NCBI GenBank assembly: GCA_964442655.1 | Contig: CAYTZM010000008.1 | Span: forward strand, 11,445 to 75,444 | Direction of reading: 5' to 3' | DNA length: 64,000 bases | Origin: GCA-002727615 sp964442655 | GTDB taxonomy: Bacteria > Pseudomonadota > Alphaproteobacteria > TMED109 | Shown: piece by piece, positions 17,536 to 26,043 of the stretch | How the letters are laid out: every line of letters starts with the position of its first letter | How positions within the stretch are numbered: position 1 is the stretch's first letter | Program-made: the position numbers and the translations under genes | The notes under the pieces: model-generated | Database searches by the model: none | Seen by the model: only the letters and a program-made list of their open reading frames with translations | What the model was told of the DNA's origin: nothing

Positions 17536-18450
17536 TTGGCAGTACATAAAGAAAAATATGGTATTCTGACTTATATATTTACGTTATTAATTTTTGCGGC
17601 AATGGAAGCTCAAGCTAAATATTTGGCAGAAACTTTTTCAGTCACACAGATAGTTTGGGCAAGATATATTTTTCACTTTATTATAGTTATAATAATAATA
17701 ATTTCTTTAAAGGTTTTAGGTTTTAAAACAGGTATAAAAAAACCAAAATTACTTAAAGTTCAGATTTTACGTTCCTTATCTTTGCTTCTAATGACTTATT
17801 GCTTTTTTACTTGTTTATCAAAATTGCCAATTGTTGAAGCCACCATCATATCCTTTACTTCTCCTTTGATAACTGTGTTATTGTCACCATTTCTTTTAAA
17901 AGAAAAAGTTACATATTCTTTATTATTAGCTGTAGGAGTTGGTTTTATAGGTATGTTTATTGCAGTAAGTCCAAATGGTCAATTTTTTGATTTAATAAAA
18001 TATAATGATTGGTTTATAGGAGTATTATTTGGAATAGCAAGTGGATTGTTTTACTCTTTGTATCAAATAGGAACAAGAGTGCTAGCCCCAGTAGAATCTA
18101 ATATGACAAGTTTAATTTTTGCTGGTTTAGCAGGTGTTATATTTACGAGTGTATTAATTATAATAAATTTTGATCCGGCTAGCAATGGAATAGCATGGAA
18201 AACTCCTTTAATTTCTGAATGGCTTTTATTAATTAGTGTTGGAGTGTTTGGAGTTATAGGGCAATTATTAATTTTATTAGCTTATTCTAAGGCTAGAGCT
18301 GTGACTTTAGCTCCAATTAGCTATGTTCATATAATTTGGGCTAGCATTTTTGGATATGTAATATTTAATTCTACACCTAATATACAAAGTTTATTTGGAG
18401 CCTTAATAATTATACTCGCAGGAATTTATACTTATAAAAAACAAGTTTAA
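17536..18450 (+). CDS. EamA/DMT-superfamily permease
   Basis: The 304-residue protein has ten hydrophobic segments in two EamA repeats (about 8-140 and 155-300), the layout of RhaT/YdcZ-like drug/metabolite transporters. It begins ILTYIFTLLIFAAMEAQAKYL, with the usual first-helix small-residue pattern. The start is a TTG at 17536 without a clear Shine-Dalgarno; the next in-frame ATG (17602) would cut the first helix. It is probably cotranscribed with dapE, 14 bases upstream. Members export amino acids or nucleobases or import metabolites; the substrate is unknown. It interrupts the usual closeness of dapE and truA in alphaproteobacteria. Confidence 0.85.
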   Translation: MAVHKEKYGILTYIFTLLIFAAMEAQAKYLAETFSVTQIVWARYIFHFIIVIIIIISLKVLGFKTGIKKPKLLKVQILRSLSLLLMTYCFFTCLSKLPIVEATIISFTSPLITVLLSPFLLKEKVTYSLLLAVGVGFIGMFIAVSPNGQFFDLIKYNDWFIGVLFGIASGLFYSLYQIGTRVLAPVESNMTSLIFAGLAGVIFTSVLIIINFDPASNGIAWKTPLISEWLLLISVGVFGVIGQLLILLAYSKARAVTLAPISYVHIIWASIFGYVIFNSTPNIQSLFGALIIILAGIYTYKKQV

Positions 18451-18456
18451 ATTTTA

Positions 18457-19221
18457 TTAGTAAGTAACTTCTGTTAAAATTAAGCCACGTGGAGGGGCTG
18501 TAGGACCAGTATGTTTTTTGTCAAAATCTTTTAGTGCTAATAGTATATCTCTATCAGTTTTTCTTTTTAGTCCTATTTCTATGAGCGTTCCTGTAATAAT
18601 TCTAACTTGGTTCATTAAAAAAGATTTTGCTTTAATAGTAATTTCTATAAGTTCTTCATTTTTTTTAATTTTAATTTCATCTATAGTTTTTATAGGAGAT
18701 TTGGATTGACATTCTGAGGATCTAAATGCTGAAAAGTTATGTTTCCCAATTAATAATTTTGAGGCTTTTTGCATAAGTTTTATATCTAGGGGTAAAGGGA
18801 TCCTCCATGAGTTATTTCTATATAAAGGTGATGGAACTCTTTTATTAAGTATAGTATATTGATATTTTCTATATTTAGCAGAAAATCTTGCATGAAAAGA
18901 TTTTGAAACCTTATTTGTGCTTAGAATACTTATTTGATTTTTAAATTCTCTTGATAAATAATAATTTATGCCCATAGTTAATTTTCCTAATTTCTTGTTT
19001 TTGTCTTCAAGAGAACTTAGGTTTAAATCAAAATGAGCTACTTGACCTTTAGCATGCACACCTGTGTCTGTTCTGCCTGCACCATATACAGAAATTTTTT
19101 TTCCACTAAATTTAAATAAGCTATTTTCTATAGCTTCTTGAATGGTTTTCAATCCTTTCTGATTTTGCCATCCGCTAAAATTTTTTCCGTCATATTCGAT
19201 AATTATTTTATATCTTGGCAT
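18457..19221 (-). CDS. truA: tRNA pseudouridine(38-40) synthase
   Basis: Converts U38-U40 of the tRNA anticodon arm to pseudouridine. The 254-residue protein has the catalytic Asp52 in GAGRTDTGVHAKGQVAHFD, the RNA-binding SFHARFSAKYRKYQY near 108 and the C-terminal SFLMNQVRIITGTLIEIG near 205-222. It is convergent with the EamA gene across six bases, and the upstream acyl-CoA synthetase gene ends five bases before its start. Confidence 0.97.
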   Translation of the reverse strand: MPRYKIIIEYDGKNFSGWQNQKGLKTIQEAIENSLFKFSGKKISVYGAGRTDTGVHAKGQVAHFDLNLSSLEDKNKKLGKLTMGINYYLSREFKNQISILSTNKVSKSFHARFSAKYRKYQYTILNKRVPSPLYRNNSWRIPLPLDIKLMQKASKLLIGKHNFSAFRSSECQSKSPIKTIDEIKIKKNEELIEITIKAKSFLMNQVRIITGTLIEIGLKRKTDRDILLALKDFDKKHTGPTAPPRGLILTEVTY

Positions 19222-19226
19222 TTTAC

Positions 19227-20867
19227 TTAAATTTCTTTAGCAATTTTTCTTAATAAAAATTTCTGGATTTTTCCTGTAGATGTTTTGGGAATTATTTGAA
19301 AAACAATTTTTTTAGGACACTTAAAATTAGCTATATGTTTTTTACAAAAATTTATTATTTCAATTTCTGTTGATTCTAAACCTTCTTTTAATTCCACAAA
19401 TGCACAAGGTGTCTCTCCCCATTTTATGTCCGGCTTTGCTACTACAGCAGCAGTTAATATTTTTTTGTTCTTATATAATGTTTCTTCAATTTCAATAGAC
19501 GAAATATTTTCTCCTCCAGATATTATTATATCTTTAGATCGATCTTTTAGCTCTATGTATCCGTCTGGATGCATTACTCCTAAGTCTCCAGTATGAAACC
19601 AATCTCCTGAAAATGATTTTTGAGTTGCTTTATTATTTTTATAGTAACCTTTCATAACCATGTTTCCTCTCATCATTACTTCTCCAATAGTTTTTCCATC
19701 CTTAGGAGTAGCTTTCATGGTTTTAGGGTCTCTAATAGATAATTCTTCTAATGAAGGATATTGAACCCCTTGTCTTGCTTTTATTTGGGATTTAGTTTCT
19801 GTTTTTAAGTGGTTCCATTCTTCTTTCCATTCACATATTACTGCTGGTCCATATACTTCGGTAAGACCATAAACATGGGTTACATCAAATCCTTTTTTTT
19901 CTATTCCTGCCAGTATGGCTGGAGGAGGTGCAGCTGCAGCCGTCATAATTTTTACTATATTATTTAATTTTCTGACTTCTGTTTTTTTTGCATTAATTAT
20001 CATCGATAGAACTATAGGTGCGCCACAGAAATGTGTTACATTATGTTTGTTAATTGCAGAATAAATATGCTTAGCTTCCACTTTTCTTAAACATATGTGT
20101 GTTCCAGCTAAAGCTGTAATAGTCCATGGGAAACACCAGCCGTTACAATGAAACATTGGAAGTGTCCATAAATATATAGGATGTTTTTGCATAGACCAGA
20201 CCATTTGATTGTTTATAGAAGTAAGCCATGCCCCTCTATGATGATATACTACACCTTTAGGGTTGCCAGTAGTTCCAGAAGTATAATTTAGTGCACATGC
20301 TTCCCATTCATCTTTAGGCCAAAGAATGGGTGCTTTTTCATTGCCTTTTTTTATTAATTCTTCAAGTGTTATTTCTTTTAAAATTCTTTTTGATTTAATA
20401 AATTCTGTATCATTGCATTTTATTAATAATGGGTGTTTCTTAGCTTCTATTTTTTGTAGGGATTCTTTAATAACAATATTAAATTCTGGGTCTAAAAAAA
20501 GAAATTTAGTTTTGGCATGTTTAAGGATAAATGCAATTGATTCGGAATCTAATCTAGTATTAATAGTATTAAGAATTCCTCCAGCCATCATAACGGCAAA
20601 ATGACATTCAATCATTGCAGGAACGTTTGGAAGGATTACAGAAACTGTATCACCTTTTTTTAATCCTTTTTTTCTCAAGCTATCGGCAATTTTGAGACAC
20701 CGAGAAAGCAATTGTTTATAAGTATTTTGTTTTCCCCCATGTATCCATGCAATTTTTTCTGGCCAGATATTTGCAGTTCTCATTAAGAAAGAGATAGGAG
20801 TTAGAGCCCAAAAGTTTACCCGGTTTTTTTTAAGTTCCTTAGATATTTGGTTTTTATTAGTTCCCAT
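19227..20867 (-). CDS. Acyl-CoA synthetase, AlkK/DmdB-like
   Basis: A 546-residue AMP-forming ligase with the P-loop YTSGTTGNPKGV near 198-209, VYGLTEVYGP near 338 and the C-terminal catalytic KTSTGKIQKF near 530. The segment MMAGGILNTINTRLDSESIAFILKHA and the opening (FWALTPISFLMRTANIWPEK) match the subgroup with medium-chain acyl-CoA ligases and DmdB, the 3-methylthiopropionyl-CoA ligase of DMSP demethylation. Substrate preference cannot be read from sequence. No dmdA, dmdC or dmdD is next to it. It lies in a minus-strand pair upstream of truA. Confidence 0.87.
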   Translation of the reverse strand: MGTNKNQISKELKKNRVNFWALTPISFLMRTANIWPEKIAWIHGGKQNTYKQLLSRCLKIADSLRKKGLKKGDTVSVILPNVPAMIECHFAVMMAGGILNTINTRLDSESIAFILKHAKTKFLFLDPEFNIVIKESLQKIEAKKHPLLIKCNDTEFIKSKRILKEITLEELIKKGNEKAPILWPKDEWEACALNYTSGTTGNPKGVVYHHRGAWLTSINNQMVWSMQKHPIYLWTLPMFHCNGWCFPWTITALAGTHICLRKVEAKHIYSAINKHNVTHFCGAPIVLSMIINAKKTEVRKLNNIVKIMTAAAAPPPAILAGIEKKGFDVTHVYGLTEVYGPAVICEWKEEWNHLKTETKSQIKARQGVQYPSLEELSIRDPKTMKATPKDGKTIGEVMMRGNMVMKGYYKNNKATQKSFSGDWFHTGDLGVMHPDGYIELKDRSKDIIISGGENISSIEIEETLYKNKKILTAAVVAKPDIKWGETPCAFVELKEGLESTEIEIINFCKKHIANFKCPKKIVFQIIPKTSTGKIQKFLLRKIAKEI

Positions 20868-20887
20868 TTTATATCTTTCCTCTAGTC

Positions 20888-21193
20888 TTAATTTAAAAAT
20901 GTAGAAATGTCACCGCCAATTGTAGCACAAGATATTCCCTTTGTGTCAGTTTCAAGTATTGTCCATTTATTAGTGGTATTGGATACGTATAATTCTGTCA
21001 CTGTTGATCCATCATTAGAAATTCCATACCATAATAATTTTTCATTTTGCCCTTCTTCTAGATATTTTTTAAAAATTTGTTTTTCTTTACATATTACATT
21101 TTTAATAATTTTATTAGGATTAGAATATGTGATATTTATGAATGAATAGTTCATAAGAATTATTAAAAAAGCAATGACAATATTGTTTCTCAT
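20888..21193 (-). CDS. Small secreted protein of unknown function
   Basis: Not recognised. The protein has 101 residues. A signal peptide (about 1-24, hydrophobic core IVIAFLIILMNYSFINITYS) is followed by a small domain with two cysteines (Cys39 in NVICKE and Cys90 in GISCATIGGD) that could form a disulfide in the periplasm. It contains LLWYGISNDGSTVTELYVS and NKWTILETDTKGISCATIG, consistent with a small beta-rich fold. It is upstream of the acyl-CoA synthetase gene (20-base gap) and divergent from the ligase/Liv operon. Confidence 0.65.
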   Translation of the reverse strand: MRNNIVIAFLIILMNYSFINITYSNPNKIIKNVICKEKQIFKKYLEEGQNEKLLWYGISNDGSTVTELYVSNTTNKWTILETDTKGISCATIGGDISTFLN

Positions 21194-21254
21194 TTTAGAA
21201 TCCTCTTTCTATTATTAATTTATAATAAAAATATTTGATTTATTGTAGAATCAT

Positions 21255-21271
21255 AAGTATCACATATACTT
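21255..21271. promoter_or_regulatory. Inverted repeat, candidate operator of the ligase/Liv operon
   Basis: AAGTAT (21255-21260), spacer CACAT, ATACTT (21266-21271). It lies in the 111-base divergent gap between the small secreted protein and the ligase/Liv operon, with TATAAG at 21280-21285 downstream. The dyad symmetry and position suit a transcription-factor site; no factor can be named. Confidence 0.35.
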
Positions 21272-21304
21272 ACTTTATGTATAAGTTTTCTTGGAGGGGG
21301 GGTT

Positions 21305-23242
21305 ATGCTGCGTGATTATAGTAAATTGAATACTTTTTCAAAGGTGTTAAGAAATAATGCTGAAGTATATTCTAATAAGCCTTGTATAAGAGAAAAGGAG
21401 TATGGAATATGGCAAACTTATACATGGAAAGATTTTTATCATCAAGCTCAAGTTTTAGCTTCAGGTTTGCGAGATAAAGGACTTAAGAGAGGCGATAAAA
21501 TATCAATAATCGGAGATAATAGACCTAATTTATATATAACTATAGCTGCAGCTCAATTAATAGGAGCTGTTCCGGTACCATGTTATCAAGATTCAGTAGC
21601 GGAAGAGCTACAATATATTTTAGAGCATGCTGAAGTTAAGATTGTAGTAGTAGAAAATCAAGAACAAGTAGATAAAGTTCTGGAAATTTTAGATAGACTT
21701 CCAAATTTAAAAACTATTTTTTATGACGATCCTCGAGGACTTGAGAATTACAAAAATAAAGAAATACACTCTTTAAAGCTTGTTTTTGATACTAAAGATG
21801 TTGATTTATCTTGGGTGGATTCAGAAATTGAAAAGACTTCTGATGATGAAATAGCTGTAATGTTATATACCTCAGGCACAACAGGAAGGCCTAAAGGGGT
21901 TTTGTTGTCTTATCAAAATATTATATCTGTAACTAGTAAAGCATGTGAAATAGAAAAAACAACTGTTAACGATGAAGTTGTAGCTTATTTGCCTATGGCG
22001 TGGGTAGGAGATTTTATATTTTGTGTGGCTCAATCTTATCTTTCTGGGTTTTGTATAAATTGCCCTGAAAGTAGAGATACGTTAACAACAGATTTAAGAG
22101 AAATAGGACCTACTTATTATTTTGCTCCTCCTCGAGTTTGGGAAGGAATGTTGACTCAATTAATGGTCAGAATGCAAGACACGGCTAAATTGAAATTGTG
22201 GATATTTAATTATTTTATGGTTGTGGCTAAAAAATGGGGCAATGATATTTTAGATAAAAAGTCGGTATCTATATGGGGTCGATGTCTTTATAATTTAGGA
22301 TATTTATTTGTATATGGACCATTAAAAAATAATTTAGGTTTGACTAGAGTAAGGATGGCTTATACTGCAGGTGAGGCTATGGGCCCTGATACATTTTTGT
22401 TTTATCGATCATTGGGAATAAATTTAAAAGTTTTATATGGGCAAACTGAAGCTACAGTTTTTGTATCTTTACACAGAGATAGTGACGTGGATCCTAATAC
22501 TGTAGGGCCTGCTTTTCCAGGTGTAGAGATTAAAATTGAAGACGATGAGGTTTTATATCGTGGAACCGGAGTTTTTAAAGGTTATTATAAAAATGATGAG
22601 GCTACTAAAGCAACTGTAAATTCAGAAGGATGGGTTAAGACAGGAGATGCTGGTGTGTTAGATAAAAGCGGACATTTGAAAATAATAGATAGGGCTAAAG
22701 ATGTTGGCAAATTAAATTCAGGAAAAATGTTTGCTCCTAAGTATATAGAAAATAAATTAAAATTTTGTGGCATTATTAAAGAAGCTGTAGCCTTTGGTGA
22801 TAAAAAAGATTTTGTATGTTGTTTTATTAATATTGATTTAGAAGCTGTTGCAAGTTGGGCTGAAAGAAATAATGTTGCTTATTCAGGATATATAGATTTA
22901 GCTTCTCAGGATCAAGTGTATGATTTGATTGCTAAAGAAATTTTAAATGTAAATAAGGATTTATCTAAAGATGCAGAGTTGTTTGAATCTCAAATTAAAA
23001 GGTTTTTAATATTGCATAAGGAATTAGATGCGGATGATGGAGAATTGACTAGAACAAATAAAGTAAGAAGGGGGTTAATATTAGAAAGATATGGTAAATT
23101 AGTGGAAGCGATGTACAAAAATGATAAAGAGTGTTTTATAGAGACGGAAGTAACTTTTGAAGATGGTAAAAAAGGTAAAATTAGTGCGGATTTAAAAATA
23201 AAAGATATGGAAGTTTTTGATTTAGAAGGCGTCGCGGCATGA
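21305..23242 (+). CDS. Long-chain-type acyl-CoA ligase encoded with a Liv ABC importer
   Basis: A 645-residue AMP-forming ligase of the eukaryote-like FadD15/ACSL type. It has MLYTSGTTGRPKGVL near 186-200, LKVLYGQTEATVF near 375, GWVKTGDAGVLDKSGHLKIIDR near 440 and the C-terminal LTRTNKVRRG near 582, where LTRT-x-KVRR is typical of this type. It is translated from an ATG behind a very strong Shine-Dalgarno (GGAGG at 21293-21297 within a G-rich run). Its stop overlaps the livG start by four bases, so it is part of the importer operon. It probably activates the imported carboxylic acid to its CoA ester; the substrate is unknown. Confidence 0.9.
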   Translation: MLRDYSKLNTFSKVLRNNAEVYSNKPCIREKEYGIWQTYTWKDFYHQAQVLASGLRDKGLKRGDKISIIGDNRPNLYITIAAAQLIGAVPVPCYQDSVAEELQYILEHAEVKIVVVENQEQVDKVLEILDRLPNLKTIFYDDPRGLENYKNKEIHSLKLVFDTKDVDLSWVDSEIEKTSDDEIAVMLYTSGTTGRPKGVLLSYQNIISVTSKACEIEKTTVNDEVVAYLPMAWVGDFIFCVAQSYLSGFCINCPESRDTLTTDLREIGPTYYFAPPRVWEGMLTQLMVRMQDTAKLKLWIFNYFMVVAKKWGNDILDKKSVSIWGRCLYNLGYLFVYGPLKNNLGLTRVRMAYTAGEAMGPDTFLFYRSLGINLKVLYGQTEATVFVSLHRDSDVDPNTVGPAFPGVEIKIEDDEVLYRGTGVFKGYYKNDEATKATVNSEGWVKTGDAGVLDKSGHLKIIDRAKDVGKLNSGKMFAPKYIENKLKFCGIIKEAVAFGDKKDFVCCFINIDLEAVASWAERNNVAYSGYIDLASQDQVYDLIAKEILNVNKDLSKDAELFESQIKRFLILHKELDADDGELTRTNKVRRGLILERYGKLVEAMYKNDKECFIETEVTFEDGKKGKISADLKIKDMEVFDLEGVAA

Positions 23243-24030
23243 AGAAGGAAAGTGTGAATCATAAATATTCTCAATTAATGGATATTAAAAATGTTAATTT
23301 GTCTTTTGGAGGGCTAAAAGCTTTAATTGATGTTGATTTACAAGTTAATACAGGAGAAATATTAGCTATAATTGGTCCAAATGGGGCTGGCAAATCTTCT
23401 ATGTTAAATGTTATTTCTGGAATTTATGTTCCGCAACAAGGTGTTGTGAAATGGAAAGGACAGATTAGAAAAAAAATTGCTCCCCATGATATTGCAAGAA
23501 TGGGTATAGCTAGAACTTTTCAAAATATAGCTCTTTTTAAAGGCATGTCTGCTTTAGATAATATCTTAATTGGCAGAAATATATTAATGAAAAGAAATAT
23601 ATTTTTAGAAATGCTTTATTTAGGGTCTAGTAAAAGTCAAGAAATAGAACATAGAAAAAAAGTTGAAGAGATAATAGATTTCTTAGAAATACAAGCAATA
23701 CGTAAAACTCCAGTATCAAGACTACCATATGGTTTACAAAAGAGAGTAGAATTAGGGAGAGCATTGGCTTTAGAACCAGAATTGCTTTTACTCGATGAAC
23801 CGATGGCAGGAATGAATATGGAGGAAAAAGAGGATATGTGCAGGTTTGTTTTGGATGTGAATGAACAATTTGGCACAACTATAGTTTTAATTGAACATGA
23901 CATGGGGGTAGTAATGGATATTTCGGATAGAGTTGCAGTTTTAGATTATGGAATAAAAATTGCAGATGGCACTCCTGATGCAGTTAGGTCAGAACAAAAA
24001 GTTATTGATGCGTATTTAGGAGTAGGATAA
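23239..24030 (+). CDS. livG: Branched-chain amino acid-type ABC importer, ATPase LivG
   Basis: The 263-residue ATPase has Walker A GPNGAGKSS near 45-53, the Q-loop ARTFQNIALFKGM near 93, the signature-like LPYGLQKRVELGRAL near 158 (first residue P instead of S) and Walker B LLLLDEPMAGMN near 181. The LivG-specific C-terminus with the switch histidine (LIEHDMGVVM) is present. It is coupled to the ligase gene upstream (4-base overlap) and livH downstream (1-base overlap, TAATG). It powers import with LivF. The substrate is more likely a carboxylate than leucine because of the ligase partner. Confidence 0.93.
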   Translation: MKKESVNHKYSQLMDIKNVNLSFGGLKALIDVDLQVNTGEILAIIGPNGAGKSSMLNVISGIYVPQQGVVKWKGQIRKKIAPHDIARMGIARTFQNIALFKGMSALDNILIGRNILMKRNIFLEMLYLGSSKSQEIEHRKKVEEIIDFLEIQAIRKTPVSRLPYGLQKRVELGRALALEPELLLLDEPMAGMNMEEKEDMCRFVLDVNEQFGTTIVLIEHDMGVVMDISDRVAVLDYGIKIADGTPDAVRSEQKVIDAYLGVG

Positions 24031-24920
24031 TGGATTTTTGGTTTTTCATTGAGGTTTTTGTTGGAGGTCTTTTATCTGGAGTCATGTATTCTCTTGTTGC
24101 TTTGGGGTTTGTATTAATTTTTAAAGCATCAGGTATTTTTAATTTTGCTCAAGGGGCCATGGTTTTATTCGCTGCTCTGACTTTTGTTAGGTTTCTAGAG
24201 ATGGGTTTACCGGTCTTATTAGCAGTAGCTATAACAATGGGAGTCATGGTGTTATTAGCTATAGCTATTGAAAAAGTGGTTTTGAGGCCTTTGGTTAATC
24301 AAGATTTAATAATTTTGTTTATGGCAACTATTGGTTTAAATTACTTTATTGAAGGCATGGCTCAATTAGTTTGGGATTCAAATGTTCATGTTTTAGATCT
24401 AGGAATAGATGAATATGCTGCATTTGAAATAGGAGATGCTTTTATCAATAAATTTGATGTTTGGGCAGCGCTGATAGCAGGTGGATTGGTGTTAATTTTG
24501 TCATTGTTCTTTAGGTATACTGTTGTAGGTAGAGCATTAAGAGCTGTTGCCGATGATCATCAAGCTGCTTTATCAGTAGGGATACCACTAAGAACTATTT
24601 GGATTTATGTATGGACGACAGCAGGATTGGTAGCTTTGGTTGCAGGTGTTGTTTGGGGATCTAAATTAGGGGTGCAGTTTGCAATATCTGCTGTAGCATT
24701 AAAAGCTATTCCAGTGCTTATTATCGGGGGCTTTACTTCTGTGCCGGGAGCAATTATTGGAGGTTTAATTGTTGGTTGTGGTGAGAAATTAGCTGAAGTT
24801 TATTTAGGAGGATTTGTAGGTGGAGCTATAGAAAACTGGTTCCCATATATGCTTGCCTTAATAGTATTAATGATTAGACCTGAAGGTTTATTTGGCGAAA
24901 AGATTATAGAAAGAGTTTAA
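24030..24920 (+). CDS. livH: Liv-type ABC importer permease LivH
   Basis: The 296-residue inner-membrane permease has about eight hydrophobic helices. Typical LivH segments are SGVMYSLVALGFVLIFKASG and NFAQGAMVLF near 15-45, the cytoplasmic loop GRALRAVADDHQAALSVGI near 167-186, VLIIGGFTSVPGAIIGGL near 230-247 and the C-terminal RPEGLFG. It pairs with LivM to form the channel. Its start codon shares a base with the livG stop. LivM follows after 15 bases, with GAG-rich sequence as ribosome binding site. Confidence 0.93.
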   Translation: MDFWFFIEVFVGGLLSGVMYSLVALGFVLIFKASGIFNFAQGAMVLFAALTFVRFLEMGLPVLLAVAITMGVMVLLAIAIEKVVLRPLVNQDLIILFMATIGLNYFIEGMAQLVWDSNVHVLDLGIDEYAAFEIGDAFINKFDVWAALIAGGLVLILSLFFRYTVVGRALRAVADDHQAALSVGIPLRTIWIYVWTTAGLVALVAGVVWGSKLGVQFAISAVALKAIPVLIIGGFTSVPGAIIGGLIVGCGEKLAEVYLGGFVGGAIENWFPYMLALIVLMIRPEGLFGEKIIERV

Positions 24921-24935
24921 GAGTTAGGAGCTAAG

Positions 24936-26003
24936 ATGATATATAGAGAAGCTGGACAATTTAAAACAACGTATAAAGCAGATCAGGCAATTTTACCAAT
25001 TTTTCAAGATAGAATTGCTATGGTGTTAATGTTATTATTTGCTTTTATTATTATTCCTATATTTGCAAATGATTATTGGTTAGGGTCAATTTTAATTCCT
25101 TTTTTAGCTTTATCCCTTGCAGCATTAGGTTTGAATGTTCTAACGGGATATGCTGGACAAATTTCTCTAGGAAGCGCAGCTTTTATGGCGGTAGGTGCTT
25201 TTGCAGCATTTAATTTACAGGTTAGGGTTCCAGAAGTTCCTTTTTTAATTGCTTTTCTATGGGGAGGTTCTTGTGCTGCAGCAGTTGGTATAATATTTGG
25301 TCTTCCATCATTAAGGATTAAGGGTTTTTATTTGGCTGTTGCAACATTGGCGGCTCAATTTTTTATAGAATGGCTTTTTACTCATTTTGATTGGTTTACT
25401 AATTATTCTACTTCTGGTGTAATAACTGCACCACCTATGCAATTATTTGGGTTTGCAATAGACAACCCTTTAAATAAATATTTTTTGGTTTTGTCGATAG
25501 TAGCTTTGTGTGCATTTGGCGTTCGCAATCTAGCTAGATCTGAAATAGGAAGAGCATTTATGGCTGTAAGAGATATGGATATTGCTGCTGAGGCAATAGG
25601 AATAAATTTGATGAAAACAAAATTATTAGCTTTTGGTATTTCTTCATTTTTATGTGGTTTGGCAGGAGCTCTTTGGGCTTATGTGGTTTTAGGCACTGTG
25701 GAGCCACAAGCTTTTGATATAGCGAGATCTTTTGAAATTTTATTCATGATAGTTATTGGAGGGCTAGGATCTGTTTCTGGTGCATTTTTAGGCGCAGGCT
25801 TTATGATCTTATTGCCGATTCTTTTAAATAATATTGGATCTGTAATAACTGGAGCAGCGATTTCAACAGAGACTATAGCACATATAGAATATATGATTTT
25901 TGGTGCATTTATTATCTTTTTCTTAATTGTAGAGCCAAACGGTTTAGCTCGTTTATGGCAGATAGGAAAAGAAAAGCTTAGATTATGGCCATTTCCATAT
26001 TAG
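24936..26003 (+). CDS. livM: Liv-type ABC importer permease LivM
   Basis: The 355-residue permease has an N-terminal soluble extension of about 30 residues before the first helix. Characteristic pieces are LNVLTGYAGQISLGSAAFMAVGA near 67-89, GFYLAVATLAAQFF near 130-143, GRAFMAVRDMDIAAEAIGIN near 204-223 and VIGGLGSVSGAFLGAG near 272-287. It lies between livH and the substrate-binding protein. The family assignment is clear; the transported compound is not known. Confidence 0.93.
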   Translation: MIYREAGQFKTTYKADQAILPIFQDRIAMVLMLLFAFIIIPIFANDYWLGSILIPFLALSLAALGLNVLTGYAGQISLGSAAFMAVGAFAAFNLQVRVPEVPFLIAFLWGGSCAAAVGIIFGLPSLRIKGFYLAVATLAAQFFIEWLFTHFDWFTNYSTSGVITAPPMQLFGFAIDNPLNKYFLVLSIVALCAFGVRNLARSEIGRAFMAVRDMDIAAEAIGINLMKTKLLAFGISSFLCGLAGALWAYVVLGTVEPQAFDIARSFEILFMIVIGGLGSVSGAFLGAGFMILLPILLNNIGSVITGAAISTETIAHIEYMIFGAFIIFFLIVEPNGLARLWQIGKEKLRLWPFPY

Positions 26004-26043
26004 AATGAATTTAATAAAATAATTTATATTAGGGAGGATAATA

